From JAUVXY01 sp964392345 (GTDB taxonomy: Bacteria > Actinomycetota > Humimicrobiia > Humimicrobiales > Humimicrobiaceae): DNA of 10,839 bases. The position numbers were made by a program, and so were the translations under genes. The notes beneath the pieces were generated by a model that was not told the DNA's origin, made no database searches, and saw only the letters and a program-made list of their open reading frames with translations. The first letter of the stretch is position 1, and each line of letters opens with the position of its first letter. Below, piece by piece: positions 1 through 5,460 of this stretch. The DNA lies in contig CAYMPQ010000058.1 of the NCBI GenBank assembly GCA_964392345.1, forward strand, positions 1-10,839, in the 5' to 3' direction.

Positions 1-1190
1 ATCAAGGGGCTATAGAAAATGGCTCCATGGAAGCTGAGAGCGAAGATGCTGTTTTGTCCAAGCTTAAAAACATGGGGTTTTTAGTTATTGAATTAACTAA
101 ATCAAGTGAGGCTGGGAAAAAGAACTTAAGCATTAACCTTAATTTTTTTAATAAAATAAAAACCAAAGACATTGCAGTTTTTACCCGTCAATTTTCTACC
201 TTAATTCTTTCCGGACTATCACTGATAGAATCTCTTACAGTCTTAGGTGAGCAAGAATCAAACAAAAGATTTTCAGAAATTATCTTTGACGTTAGAAAAA
301 ATATAGAATCAGGACTTTCACTGTCCGAATCGCTTGCAAAACATGAAGATGTCTTCTCAAGATTATATATAAGCATGGTTAGCGCTGGAGAAATGGGAGG
401 GACGCTTGACAAAACTTTGGACAGCCTGGCAACATTTTTGGAAAAAGAAAATGAAATGAAGTTAAAAATTAGAAACAAGTCAGCTTATCCCAAATTTGTA
501 CTTGTATTTGCTTTTGTTATTGTTATAGCAATAATAATGTTTATTGTGCCAACTTTTAAGGGCATATACGATGAATTGGGTGCAGAGCTTCCTTTAATGA
601 CTAATATTTTAATATTTATCGGCGATCTTTTTAAGAGGTGGTATTTTTATTTAATACTTATCATTCTGGTAGTTGGCGGAAGAAGCTTATATAGAAAAGT
701 TATAAAATCTCCCAAAGGAAGATACCGCTATGATAATTTGCGAATAAGTCTTCCAAAAATAGGCGATATTTTAAAAAAAATATCGCTTTCCCGATTTAGC
801 AGGAATTTAGGGACACTAACATCTGCCGGGGTTCCAATACTCAGGGCTCTGGATATTGCGAAGGGGATATCTGATAACATAATTATTGATAATGCAATTG
901 AAAAAATTAGAATTGGCATCAGGGAGGGAGAGAATATTGCCATACCTATGGCCAAGTTTGATATATTCCCGCCAATGATGATACAAATGGTATCCGTAGG
1001 AGAAAGATCAGGTTCGCTTGACAGTATGCTGAATAAAATAGCTGATTTTTATGATAACGAAGTATCAAATTCCATTGATATTATTATTACTATAATAGAG
1101 CCAATGCTCTTATTGTTAGTAGGGATAATTGTAGGTTTTATTGTTATTTCCATGTATCTTCCGATGTTCAATATATATAAAGCCATGTAA
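1..1190 (+). CDS. pilC: Type IV pilus inner-membrane platform protein PilC/GspF (5' partial)
   Basis: Polytopic inner-membrane platform protein of the T4P/T2SS machine, which links the cytoplasmic ATPase to pilin polymerisation. The reading frame stays open from the first ATG (27) to the window edge. The codons before it (from base 3, QGAIENGS) continue the usual PilC N-terminal pattern of a G-x-I-x-x-G stretch followed by EA-S/T-x-x-x-A-x-x-x-L. ATG 27 is therefore internal and the true start is upstream. Counting from that ATG, two GspF repeats are visible at about residues 50-175 and 253-378. They open with the paired motifs FTRQFSTLILSGLSL and FSRNLGTLTSAGVPI. Hydrophobic segments lie near 157-176, 204-218 and 352-379. 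About 395 residues are visible against a usual 400 or so, so little is missing. The pilB/pilT ATPase genes probably lie upstream (inference). An 80-nt gap separates it from the sigma-factor gene. Confidence 0.95.
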   Translation, partial: QGAIENGSMEAESEDAVLSKLKNMGFLVIELTKSSEAGKKNLSINLNFFNKIKTKDIAVFTRQFSTLILSGLSLIESLTVLGEQESNKRFSEIIFDVRKNIESGLSLSESLAKHEDVFSRLYISMVSAGEMGGTLDKTLDSLATFLEKENEMKLKIRNKSAYPKFVLVFAFVIVIAIIMFIVPTFKGIYDELGAELPLMTNILIFIGDLFKRWYFYLILIILVVGGRSLYRKVIKSPKGRYRYDNLRISLPKIGDILKKISLSRFSRNLGTLTSAGVPILRALDIAKGISDNIIIDNAIEKIRIGIREGENIAIPMAKFDIFPPMMIQMVSVGERSGSLDSMLNKIADFYDNEVSNSIDIIITIIEPMLLLLVGIIVGFIVISMYLPMFNIYKAM

Positions 1191-1245
1191 GGAAAGACAG
1201 AGCAAAACTTAATGGCGACTCTATTATTTTGCAATAATTAAGCTT

Positions 1246-1267
1246 TTATAATTAAAATTAATTATAA
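1246..1267. repeat. Perfect AT-only inverted repeat just before the sigma-factor start
   Basis: The arms TTATAATTAA (1246-1255) and TTAATTATAA (1258-1267) are perfect reverse complements with a 2-nt centre. The second arm ends 3 nt before the ATG at 1271, where a ribosome site should be. It contains a TATAAT hexamer (1247-1252). It could be an operator, a hairpin masking translation initiation, or chance in an AT-rich gap. Confidence 0.4.
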
Positions 1268-1270
1268 GTT

Positions 1271-2089
1271 ATGGCTAAAATAAAAAAAGAAGCTTTTCCG
1301 GTCAGTAACATAAAAATTATAGAGATGAGGAAGTATTCTTCTGAAGAACTGATTAAGATATATAAAGAAACAAATAATTCTGATGTCTTGAATGTAATTG
1401 TTAAAAGATTTGAAAAGCTTGCGTATAGTACAGTTAAAGGATTTAGAAATAGCACAATAGAGCGCGAAGACTTGCTGCAATTAGCTTTTACAGGCCTGCT
1501 TGTTGCCATAAACAGGTTTGATGCGGGAAAAGGAAATAAATTTTCAACTTTTGCTTTTTACTGCATAAAAGGAGAAATCCTGCATCATTTAAGGGATTGC
1601 GGATTGATAAAATATCCAAGATGGGTTTGGAAACTCAATAAATTGATTAATGATTTTATAGTAAAATTTGAAGAAAAAAACAACAGATATCCAACTAAAG
1701 AAGAAATTTCATTGGGAGCTAATATATCGCTGGACGGAGTTGACGAGATTCTAAAGGTAAGGGAAGCAGCTTTCTATAATCTTTCTTTAAATAGAGATAA
1801 AAACCAAAAAAATAGTGTTAATAACAATGATGTGTATAATAGAAGCTTGGTTAAATCAAGGGATTATCGCAGTTTTGAACTTGTTATTGAAGACAGGATA
1901 TTGCTTTGGGACGCTATTGATAAACTTTCAGGATTGAATAAAAAAATATTAATCTTCAACTATTTTTTAGGCTACAGCCAGGTAGAGATAGGGGAAAAAG
2001 AAGGCATTTCTCAAAAATCTGTCTCAAGGCATTTAAGAACCGCAATAGGTGAATTAAGAGAGCATATGCTGTTAAAGCAAGATAATTGA
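1271..2089 (+). CDS. RNA polymerase sigma factor, sigma-70 family group 3 (SigB/SigF-like)
   Basis: Alternative sigma factor of 272 aa that should direct RNA polymerase to a limited promoter set. Region 2 (about residues 42-112) contains REDLLQLAFTGLLVAINRFD and the -10-recognising helix FSTFAFYCIKGEILHHLRD, close to the SFASYAIPTIMGEIKRYFRD pattern of SigB/SigF. Region 3 is about 118-172, with PTKEEISLGANIS. Region 4 (about 212-264) ends in the helix-turn-helix YSQVEIGEKEGISQKSVSRHL, like the GISQxxVSR motif of SigB/SigF. There is no region 1.1, so it is not a housekeeping sigma. Start: an in-frame TAA at 1265-1267 makes ATG 1271 the most upstream possible start, but it has no Shine-Dalgarno. 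ATG 1325 (residue 19), just ahead of the family-like region, is an alternative. No anti-sigma or anti-anti-sigma gene adjoins it, although SigB/SigF regulators usually do. Its position between pilC and the pilin suggests control of the pilin promoter downstream. Confidence 0.9.
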   Translation: MAKIKKEAFPVSNIKIIEMRKYSSEELIKIYKETNNSDVLNVIVKRFEKLAYSTVKGFRNSTIEREDLLQLAFTGLLVAINRFDAGKGNKFSTFAFYCIKGEILHHLRDCGLIKYPRWVWKLNKLINDFIVKFEEKNNRYPTKEEISLGANISLDGVDEILKVREAAFYNLSLNRDKNQKNSVNNNDVYNRSLVKSRDYRSFELVIEDRILLWDAIDKLSGLNKKILIFNYFLGYSQVEIGEKEGISQKSVSRHLRTAIGELREHMLLKQDN

Positions 2090-2156
2090 AATATAGTAAA
2101 ATTTAAGCTAATATAAAAGTATTAATAAATTAATATATAATTGTTACATACCAATA

Positions 2157-2186
2157 ATTTATAAATTTTAAAATAAATTTATAAAT
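2157..2186. promoter_or_regulatory. Paired 10-bp palindromes upstream of the pilin promoter
   Basis: Two identical copies of the perfect palindrome ATTTATAAAT lie at 2157-2166 and 2177-2186. Their centres are 20 bp apart, close to two helical turns, and the second copy ends 4 bp before the -35-like GTCTAA. This is the usual arrangement for a pair of activator dimers or an UP-like element. The region is very AT-rich, so chance is possible. Confidence 0.4.
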
Positions 2187-2190
2187 ATAT

Positions 2191-2215
2191 GTCTAATATT
2201 TTTTCATTTGGGTAT
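2191..2215 (+). promoter_or_regulatory. SigB-like promoter of the pilin gene (GTCTAA-N13-GGGTAT)
   Basis: The -35-like GTCTAA (2191-2196) and -10-like GGGTAT (2210-2215) are separated by 13 bp. The known Bacillus SigB consensus is GTTTAA-N12-15-GGGTAT, so 11 of 12 positions match. Transcription would start near 2222, giving a leader of about 60 nt to the pilin ATG. A TATAAT (2213-2218) overlaps the -10, but its -35 position (2190-2195, TGTCTA) is a poor sigma-A match, so sigma-A use is less well supported. Confidence 0.6.
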
Positions 2216-2264
2216 AATATTATAGTGTTGGCTGCAATAGATAAATTGGAAATTATTTTATAGC

Positions 2265-2273
2265 AAGGAGGAG
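2265..2273 (+). promoter_or_regulatory. Strong ribosome binding site of the pilin gene
   Basis: AAGGAGGAG lies 7 nt before the ATG at 2281. It is the best Shine-Dalgarno match in the window, which fits a highly expressed structural subunit. It fixes the pilin start. Confidence 0.85.
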
Positions 2274-2280
2274 AAAAGTT

Positions 2281-2688
2281 ATGAAAAGGATATGCAGGCA
2301 TTTTTACAAAAAGGAAAAAGGTTTTACCCTGGTAGAACTGATGATAGTAATTATCATACTTGCTGTGCTTACTGGAATTGCAATCCCAAGCTATATGGCT
2401 TTAAGAAACAGGGCAAGGGAATCTGCGACAGAAGCCGAAATGAAAAATATAGCAACAGCGCTTGAGCTTTGCATGGCAGATATTGAAATATATCCAGCTA
2501 CATTAACAATAACAGCCTATATGGATCCTGTGCCGGCAAATGATGCCTGGGGCAAAACTTATGTTTATGCACAAACTGGTAGTGGAACAGGTTACACGCT
2601 TACAAGTTATGGTGTAGATGGAGCTACTGCTGGAGATGACGATATAGTTTTCACAAATGGACAGATGACATCAACCGGCACTTATTAA
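2281..2688 (+). CDS. Type IV pilin / GspG-like major pseudopilin
   Basis: Prepilin of 135 aa that would be cleaved and N-methylated by PilD, then polymerised through its N-terminal helix. The class III signal peptide is short and basic and ends KKEKG|FTLVEL, with cleavage after Gly14, mature residue 1 Phe15 and the conserved Glu+5 at residue 19. Residues 15-37 form the hydrophobic alpha1-N helix. The C-terminal half looks GspG-like: DAWG at 88-91 (compare DPWG), SYGVDG at 109-114 and the acidic GDDDI at 118-122. These resemble the Ca2+-binding loop of GspG pseudopilins. Ca2+ binding is inferred, not shown. The mature length of 121 aa is normal for that group. It stands alone between its own promoter and a strong terminator, as expected for the most abundant subunit. 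It could be the major pilin of a T4P or the major pseudopilin of a T2SS-like system; the PilM and PilD neighbours favour T4P. Confidence 0.92.
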   Translation: MKRICRHFYKKEKGFTLVELMIVIIILAVLTGIAIPSYMALRNRARESATEAEMKNIATALELCMADIEIYPATLTITAYMDPVPANDAWGKTYVYAQTGSGTGYTLTSYGVDGATAGDDDIVFTNGQMTSTGTY

Positions 2689-2701
2689 AGTGCAGTAAAA
2701 A

Positions 2702-2715
2702 GTTAGTTATCTAAC
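2702..2715. repeat. Small hairpin upstream of the terminator
   Basis: The 5-bp arms GTTAG and CTAAC flank a TTAT loop, 13 nt after the pilin stop codon. It has no T-tract, so it is not itself a terminator. It may protect the 3' end of the pilin mRNA or be incidental. Confidence 0.3.
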
Positions 2716-2723
2716 GTAAAATT

Positions 2724-2761
2724 AAACTTAAGAGCAGCGTGAAGCTGCTCTTAAGTTTTTT
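2724..2761 (+). terminator. Strong intrinsic terminator after the pilin gene
   Basis: The perfect 15-bp arms AAACTTAAGAGCAGC (2724-2738) and GCTGCTCTTAAGTTT (2744-2758) flank a 5-nt GTGAA loop. The T-run 2756-2761 follows directly. This separates the pilin transcript from the toxin-antitoxin genes. The reverse strand has A's on the other side, so it could also act weakly in that direction, but no gene there needs it. Confidence 0.93.
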
Positions 2762-2771
2762 CCTGAACCAT

Positions 2772-2800
2772 TTGATATTTTGGAGAAAATCATTTATAGT
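2772..2800 (+). promoter_or_regulatory. Sigma-A promoter of the toxin-antitoxin operon
   Basis: TTGATA (2772-2777) and TATAGT (2795-2800) with a 17-bp spacer match the sigma-A consensus at 5 of 6 positions each. Transcription should start near 2807, just before the tandem repeat at 2813-2828. Confidence 0.7.
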
Positions 2801-2812
2801 TAAATACGAAAG

Positions 2813-2828
2813 TAACACTTTAACACTT
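2813..2828. promoter_or_regulatory. Tandem 8-bp repeat, possible antitoxin operator
   Basis: TAACACTT occurs twice back to back (2813-2820 and 2821-2828), between the predicted transcription start and the antitoxin ribosome site (AAGGAG, 2830-2835). Antitoxins of this type usually bind repeats at their own promoter, so this is a plausible autoregulatory site. That role is inferred from position. Confidence 0.45.
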
Positions 2829-2843
2829 TAAGGAGTGAGTGTA

Positions 2844-3122
2844 ATGTTAGTGAATTTAAAACAAAAGTCGCAGGTTACGATTCCAAAGCCTCTGGTGGAT
2901 AAATTAAAACTGAGGCCAGGTGATAAATTAGAATTCACATTGGAGGATGATAAAATTATAATAAAACCAGTACTGGTAATAGACAGGTCGCAAGCATGGT
3001 ACTGGTCTAGGGAATGGCAGGCAGGAGAGAGAGAAGTAGATAGGCAAATAAAAGAAGGGAAAACATATGCTGCAGATGGTGAAGAAGAATTATTTAAAGG
3101 CCTGGGGCTCGATAAGGTATGA
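2844..3122 (+). CDS. AbrB/MazE-type (SpoVT-AbrB domain) antitoxin
   Basis: Predicted DNA-binding antitoxin of 92 aa. Residues about 4-42 form a swapped-hairpin AbrB domain, with the KQKSQVTIPKPLVDKLKLRPGDKLEF pattern and the following beta-strand DDKIIIKPV. The C-terminal half (tryptophan-rich YWSREWQAGEREVDRQIKEG, ending in an acidic stretch) is the likely toxin-binding tail. Start: a GTG at 2835 is in frame, but it overlaps the ribosome site AAGGAG (2830-2835), which sits 8 nt before ATG 2844. ATG 2844 is therefore preferred. Its TGA overlaps the toxin ATG (ATGA, 3119-3122), indicating translational coupling and a fixed antitoxin:toxin ratio. It should neutralise the next gene's product and repress the operon through the repeats upstream. 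Confidence 0.85.
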   Translation: MLVNLKQKSQVTIPKPLVDKLKLRPGDKLEFTLEDDKIIIKPVLVIDRSQAWYWSREWQAGEREVDRQIKEGKTYAADGEEELFKGLGLDKV

Positions 3123-3379
3123 AATTTCAATACTCGAAGAGCTTTAAAAAAGGTGTTGAGAAACTTCCAAAAAAGACAAAAATAATACTTAAAAGAAAAC
3201 TTTCACTAATGAGGAAAAATCCCAGACACTCATCACTCCGAACAAAAAAGATACAAGGGGAAAACGGAATTTTTGAAGCCAACATTACTACAAATATCCG
3301 TATGACCTGGCACCATACTAAAACTGGAATATTTCTTCGAAGAATAGGAGCGCATGACAAAACTTTAAATAATCCTTAA
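3119..3379 (+). CDS. RelE/ParE-superfamily toxin (YafQ/RelE-like)
   Basis: Small basic protein of 86 aa, probably a ribosome-dependent mRNA interferase or related toxin. It shows the family layout: YSKSFKKGVEKLPKK at the N-terminus, a basic helix, then beta-strands ending NIRMTWHHTKTGIFLRRIGAHD. Arg61 and the terminal GAHD histidine (His79) sit where RelE/YafQ toxins carry catalytic residues, so the protein looks intact. It overlaps the antitoxin stop by 4 nt. A ParE-like gyrase poison is possible but less likely given the terminal histidine. No terminator is seen after it, so transcripts may run into pilD. Confidence 0.82.
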   Translation: MKFQYSKSFKKGVEKLPKKTKIILKRKLSLMRKNPRHSSLRTKKIQGENGIFEANITTNIRMTWHHTKTGIFLRRIGAHDKTLNNP

Positions 3380-3403
3380 AATTGTTGTCTGTATTCTATC
3401 GTT

Positions 3404-3432
3404 TTGACTAACAGGTTTAGGTGTGTTATTAT
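3404..3432 (+). promoter_or_regulatory. Extended -10 sigma-A promoter for the pilD-pilM...aro operon
   Basis: TTGACT (3404-3409) and TATTAT (3427-3432) have a 17-bp spacer, and the TGT at 3424-3426 supplies an extended -10 (TGn). Each hexamer matches sigma-A at 5 of 6. The start would fall near 3439, giving a leader of about 58 nt to pilD. This is a housekeeping-type promoter, unlike that of the pilin. Confidence 0.7.
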
Positions 3433-3496
3433 TCAAAGGTGCAAATGTAGCAATAAGTAAGTAATGTAAATAAGCAGCAAGAAACATAGAACAAAA

Positions 3497-4255
3497 ATGG
3501 AAGCAAACAAGTTATTTTTATATTTTGCATTTGTCGTAGCCGGGTTGATTGTTGGAAGTTTTTTAAATGTAGTTATATACCGGGTGCCAAGGAAGAAATC
3601 TATTATAAAGCCTCCATCGTTTTGTCCTGTCTGCAAAAAAAAGATTGCTTTTTATGATAATGTTCCGCTGATATCTTATGCTATTCTTAAAGGGAAATGC
3701 AGGAATTGTAAAAGCAGGATATCTTTTATTTATCCTTTGGTGGAATTTCTGACAGCAATACTGTTTTTAACCAACTACGCCGTATTTGGGTTGAGCGCTA
3801 AAGCAATATTGGGAATAATATTGTGCAGCACTTTGATAGCGGTATCTTTCATTGATATTAATTTCAGAATTATACCCAATGTTATAGTTTTACCATTCAC
3901 AGTTTTGGGGTTGGCTGTAAACATTATAAGCGATGTATCCAGCTGGTGGATGCCGTTAGTTTTCAGCATTGGAGCTTTTTTATTTATGTTAACAATACAT
4001 TTAATATACCCTGCAGGAATGGGAATGGGTGATGTTAAGCTTAGTTTAATGATAGGTGCATTTCTTGTAAAAAATGTAGTTGCGGCTCTGTTTTTAGGAT
4101 TTTTAGCAGGTTCAATTTTTGGTTTAATTTTTATAGCAGCAAAAAAAAAGAAGCTAAAGCAGACCATACCTTTTGGTCCTTTTATTTCTATTGGAAGTGT
4201 TATAGCTTTATTTTGGGGTAATTTTATTCTAAAATGGTATATTAGCTTTTATTAA
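3497..4255 (+). CDS. pilD: Prepilin peptidase / N-methyltransferase (A24 family)
   Basis: Bifunctional polytopic membrane enzyme of 252 aa. It cuts prepilin leaders after Gly and methylates the new N-terminal residue. The N-terminal GSFLNVVIYRVP (20-31) and two CxxC pairs (Cys43/46, Cys68/71) form the cytoplasmic zinc-binding methylase domain. The aspartyl protease part carries Asp120 in FIDINFRIIPN and Asp179 in GMGMGDVK, the two catalytic aspartates of the GXGD family. About six to eight hydrophobic segments follow the usual plan. The length is normal. No good Shine-Dalgarno precedes ATG 3497, but no better start exists, since residues 5-20 already form the first membrane helix. Its substrates here should be the pilin at 2281 and the prepilin at 10663, both with G|FTLxE cleavage sites. 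It heads the operon that continues into pilM (20-nt gap). Confidence 0.95.
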   Translation: MEANKLFLYFAFVVAGLIVGSFLNVVIYRVPRKKSIIKPPSFCPVCKKKIAFYDNVPLISYAILKGKCRNCKSRISFIYPLVEFLTAILFLTNYAVFGLSAKAILGIILCSTLIAVSFIDINFRIIPNVIVLPFTVLGLAVNIISDVSSWWMPLVFSIGAFLFMLTIHLIYPAGMGMGDVKLSLMIGAFLVKNVVAALFLGFLAGSIFGLIFIAAKKKKLKQTIPFGPFISIGSVIALFWGNFILKWYISFY

Positions 4256-4275
4256 AAAAGGTGAGTGATTAAAAT

Positions 4276-5460
4276 ATGCTGTCAGTAGGATTGGATTTAA
4301 GTTCAAACGAAATATCCATAGTGGGGATGTCAAAAAGGAGGGGCAGCTTCTATATTGCAAATGCCGCTCTATCTGAGGTAGCCGGAAATTCTATTGAAAA
4401 TGGGGAAATAAAAGATACTGTTGTGTTATCCAGGGGACTTCAGAAAATATGGAAAAAATATAAAATACCGGAAAGAAAAGTTTATGTGGGAATTTCAAAC
4501 CAGAAGGCAATAGTAAAGGAAATAAAATTGCCGATAACAGACGAGAAAGATCTTGCAAGCTCTGTTAAATACCAGATTGGCGATTTTATACCTATCTCTA
4601 AAGATAACCTTCTCTACGATTATTACATTATGGAAAAAGGAGATGATTTTTCAAGGATAATGCTGGTAGGCGCCTTAAAAAGCATGATTCTAAATGTTGT
4701 TGAAAGTATAAAAAACGCTGGACTTGTAACTCAGGCAATAGATTTGAATTGTTTTGCTCTTCACAGAGTTATAAACTGCGTTTACAATCTTGAAAACAAA
4801 AAGAAAGAAGAAAAGGATGTAAAGTCTTATATAAACCGTGTTTACAATCTTGAAAACAAAAAGAAAGAAGAAAAGGATATAAAGTCTTATTGTGTTGTAA
4901 ATTTGGGCCGGGAAATATCAATAGTAGAAATAATTATGGGTGAAGTTCTCAAATACCCAAGGTTTACATCCGTTTCTGTTAAAACTTTTATTGATGCCTT
5001 TGCTAAAAAAGACAAAAAAAGTAAGAAACACTACGAAGATGTAGTGGCAAGGTTTGATTTTAACTCTGTGTTAGCTGCTAAAACAAAAAAGAGTAAAAGC
5101 GATTTTCCAGCTGAAGAAAATAATTCAGCAAATAAAGATAGTGAAGAGGATAAAACAAACACAGTCATGGAAAATACTGCGAATATGCTGGTAAATGAAA
5201 TAAAAACATCAATTGGCCATTTTCTGGAAGAAAATCCAAAGCTAAAGATAGAAAAGATAATATTGGCTGGAGAGAGGATCACTAATTTAGACAGGTATAT
5301 TGAAGAAAAAATAGGTTCTAAGGTTGAGCTGTTAAATATAGCAGATAATTTTTCATTTGATTATATAAAAAGAAAATCATTCCTTGCAGATAAAGATTTG
5401 AAAATTGTTTCAAATAAGCTTGGTTTGGGCATTGGGATGGCGATAAGAGGTTTAGTGTAA
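4276..5460 (+). CDS. pilM: Type IV pilus assembly protein PilM (actin-like), with internal duplication
   Basis: Cytoplasmic actin/FtsA-like protein of 394 aa that binds the N-terminal tail of PilN and helps align the pilus motor. The N-terminus VGLDLSSNEISIV matches the phosphate-1-like strand of the fold. KEIKLP...VKYQIGDFIPI (about 82-107) is the family's SHS2-like part, and CVVNLGREISIVEI (206-219) starts the second domain. IEKIILAGERITNLDRYIEEKIG (325-347) and GLGIGMAIRGL (383-393) close it. Usual length is about 350 aa. The excess lies in a charged linker (166-205), made of two 20-residue copies, and in a lysine/acid-rich insert near 243-295. Nucleotide-binding residues cannot be verified by eye. 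AGGTGAG (4259-4265) lies 10 nt before the ATG. The stop overlaps pilN by 1 nt (TAATG). Confidence 0.93.
   Translation: MLSVGLDLSSNEISIVGMSKRRGSFYIANAALSEVAGNSIENGEIKDTVVLSRGLQKIWKKYKIPERKVYVGISNQKAIVKEIKLPITDEKDLASSVKYQIGDFIPISKDNLLYDYYIMEKGDDFSRIMLVGALKSMILNVVESIKNAGLVTQAIDLNCFALHRVINCVYNLENKKKEEKDVKSYINRVYNLENKKKEEKDIKSYCVVNLGREISIVEIIMGEVLKYPRFTSVSVKTFIDAFAKKDKKSKKHYEDVVARFDFNSVLAAKTKKSKSDFPAEENNSANKDSEEDKTNTVMENTANMLVNEIKTSIGHFLEENPKLKIEKIILAGERITNLDRYIEEKIGSKVELLNIADNFSFDYIKRKSFLADKDLKIVSNKLGLGIGMAIRGLV
4771..4890 (+). repeat. 60-bp tandem duplication inside pilM
   Basis: 4771-4830 and 4831-4890 are adjacent 60-bp copies differing at three positions (4777/4837, 4779/4839, 4819/4879). 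They encode INCVYNLENKKKEEKDVKSY and INRVYNLENKKKEEKDIKSY. The length is exactly 20 codons, so the frame is kept. All three differences are nonsynonymous: two fall in one codon (Cys to Arg) and one gives Val to Ile. It lies in the linker between the two halves of PilM. Confidence 0.97.

Noticed and set aside
27..29. ATG 27 as the start of pilC
   Set aside because: The frame is open to the window edge and the codons upstream encode conserved PilC N-terminal residues, so this Met is internal.
2225..2240. Possible sigma-54 (RpoN) promoter before the pilin, suggested by TTGGCTGC
   Set aside because: The GG and GC elements are not at the required spacing (TGGC-N8-TTGC type), and no RpoN activator gene is present. 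The SigB-like motif fits better.
3415..3440. GTTTAG before pilD as a SigB-like -35
   Set aside because: No GGGTAT or GGGWAW element follows at 12-15 bp. The TTGACT-N17-TATTAT promoter with extended -10 explains the site better.
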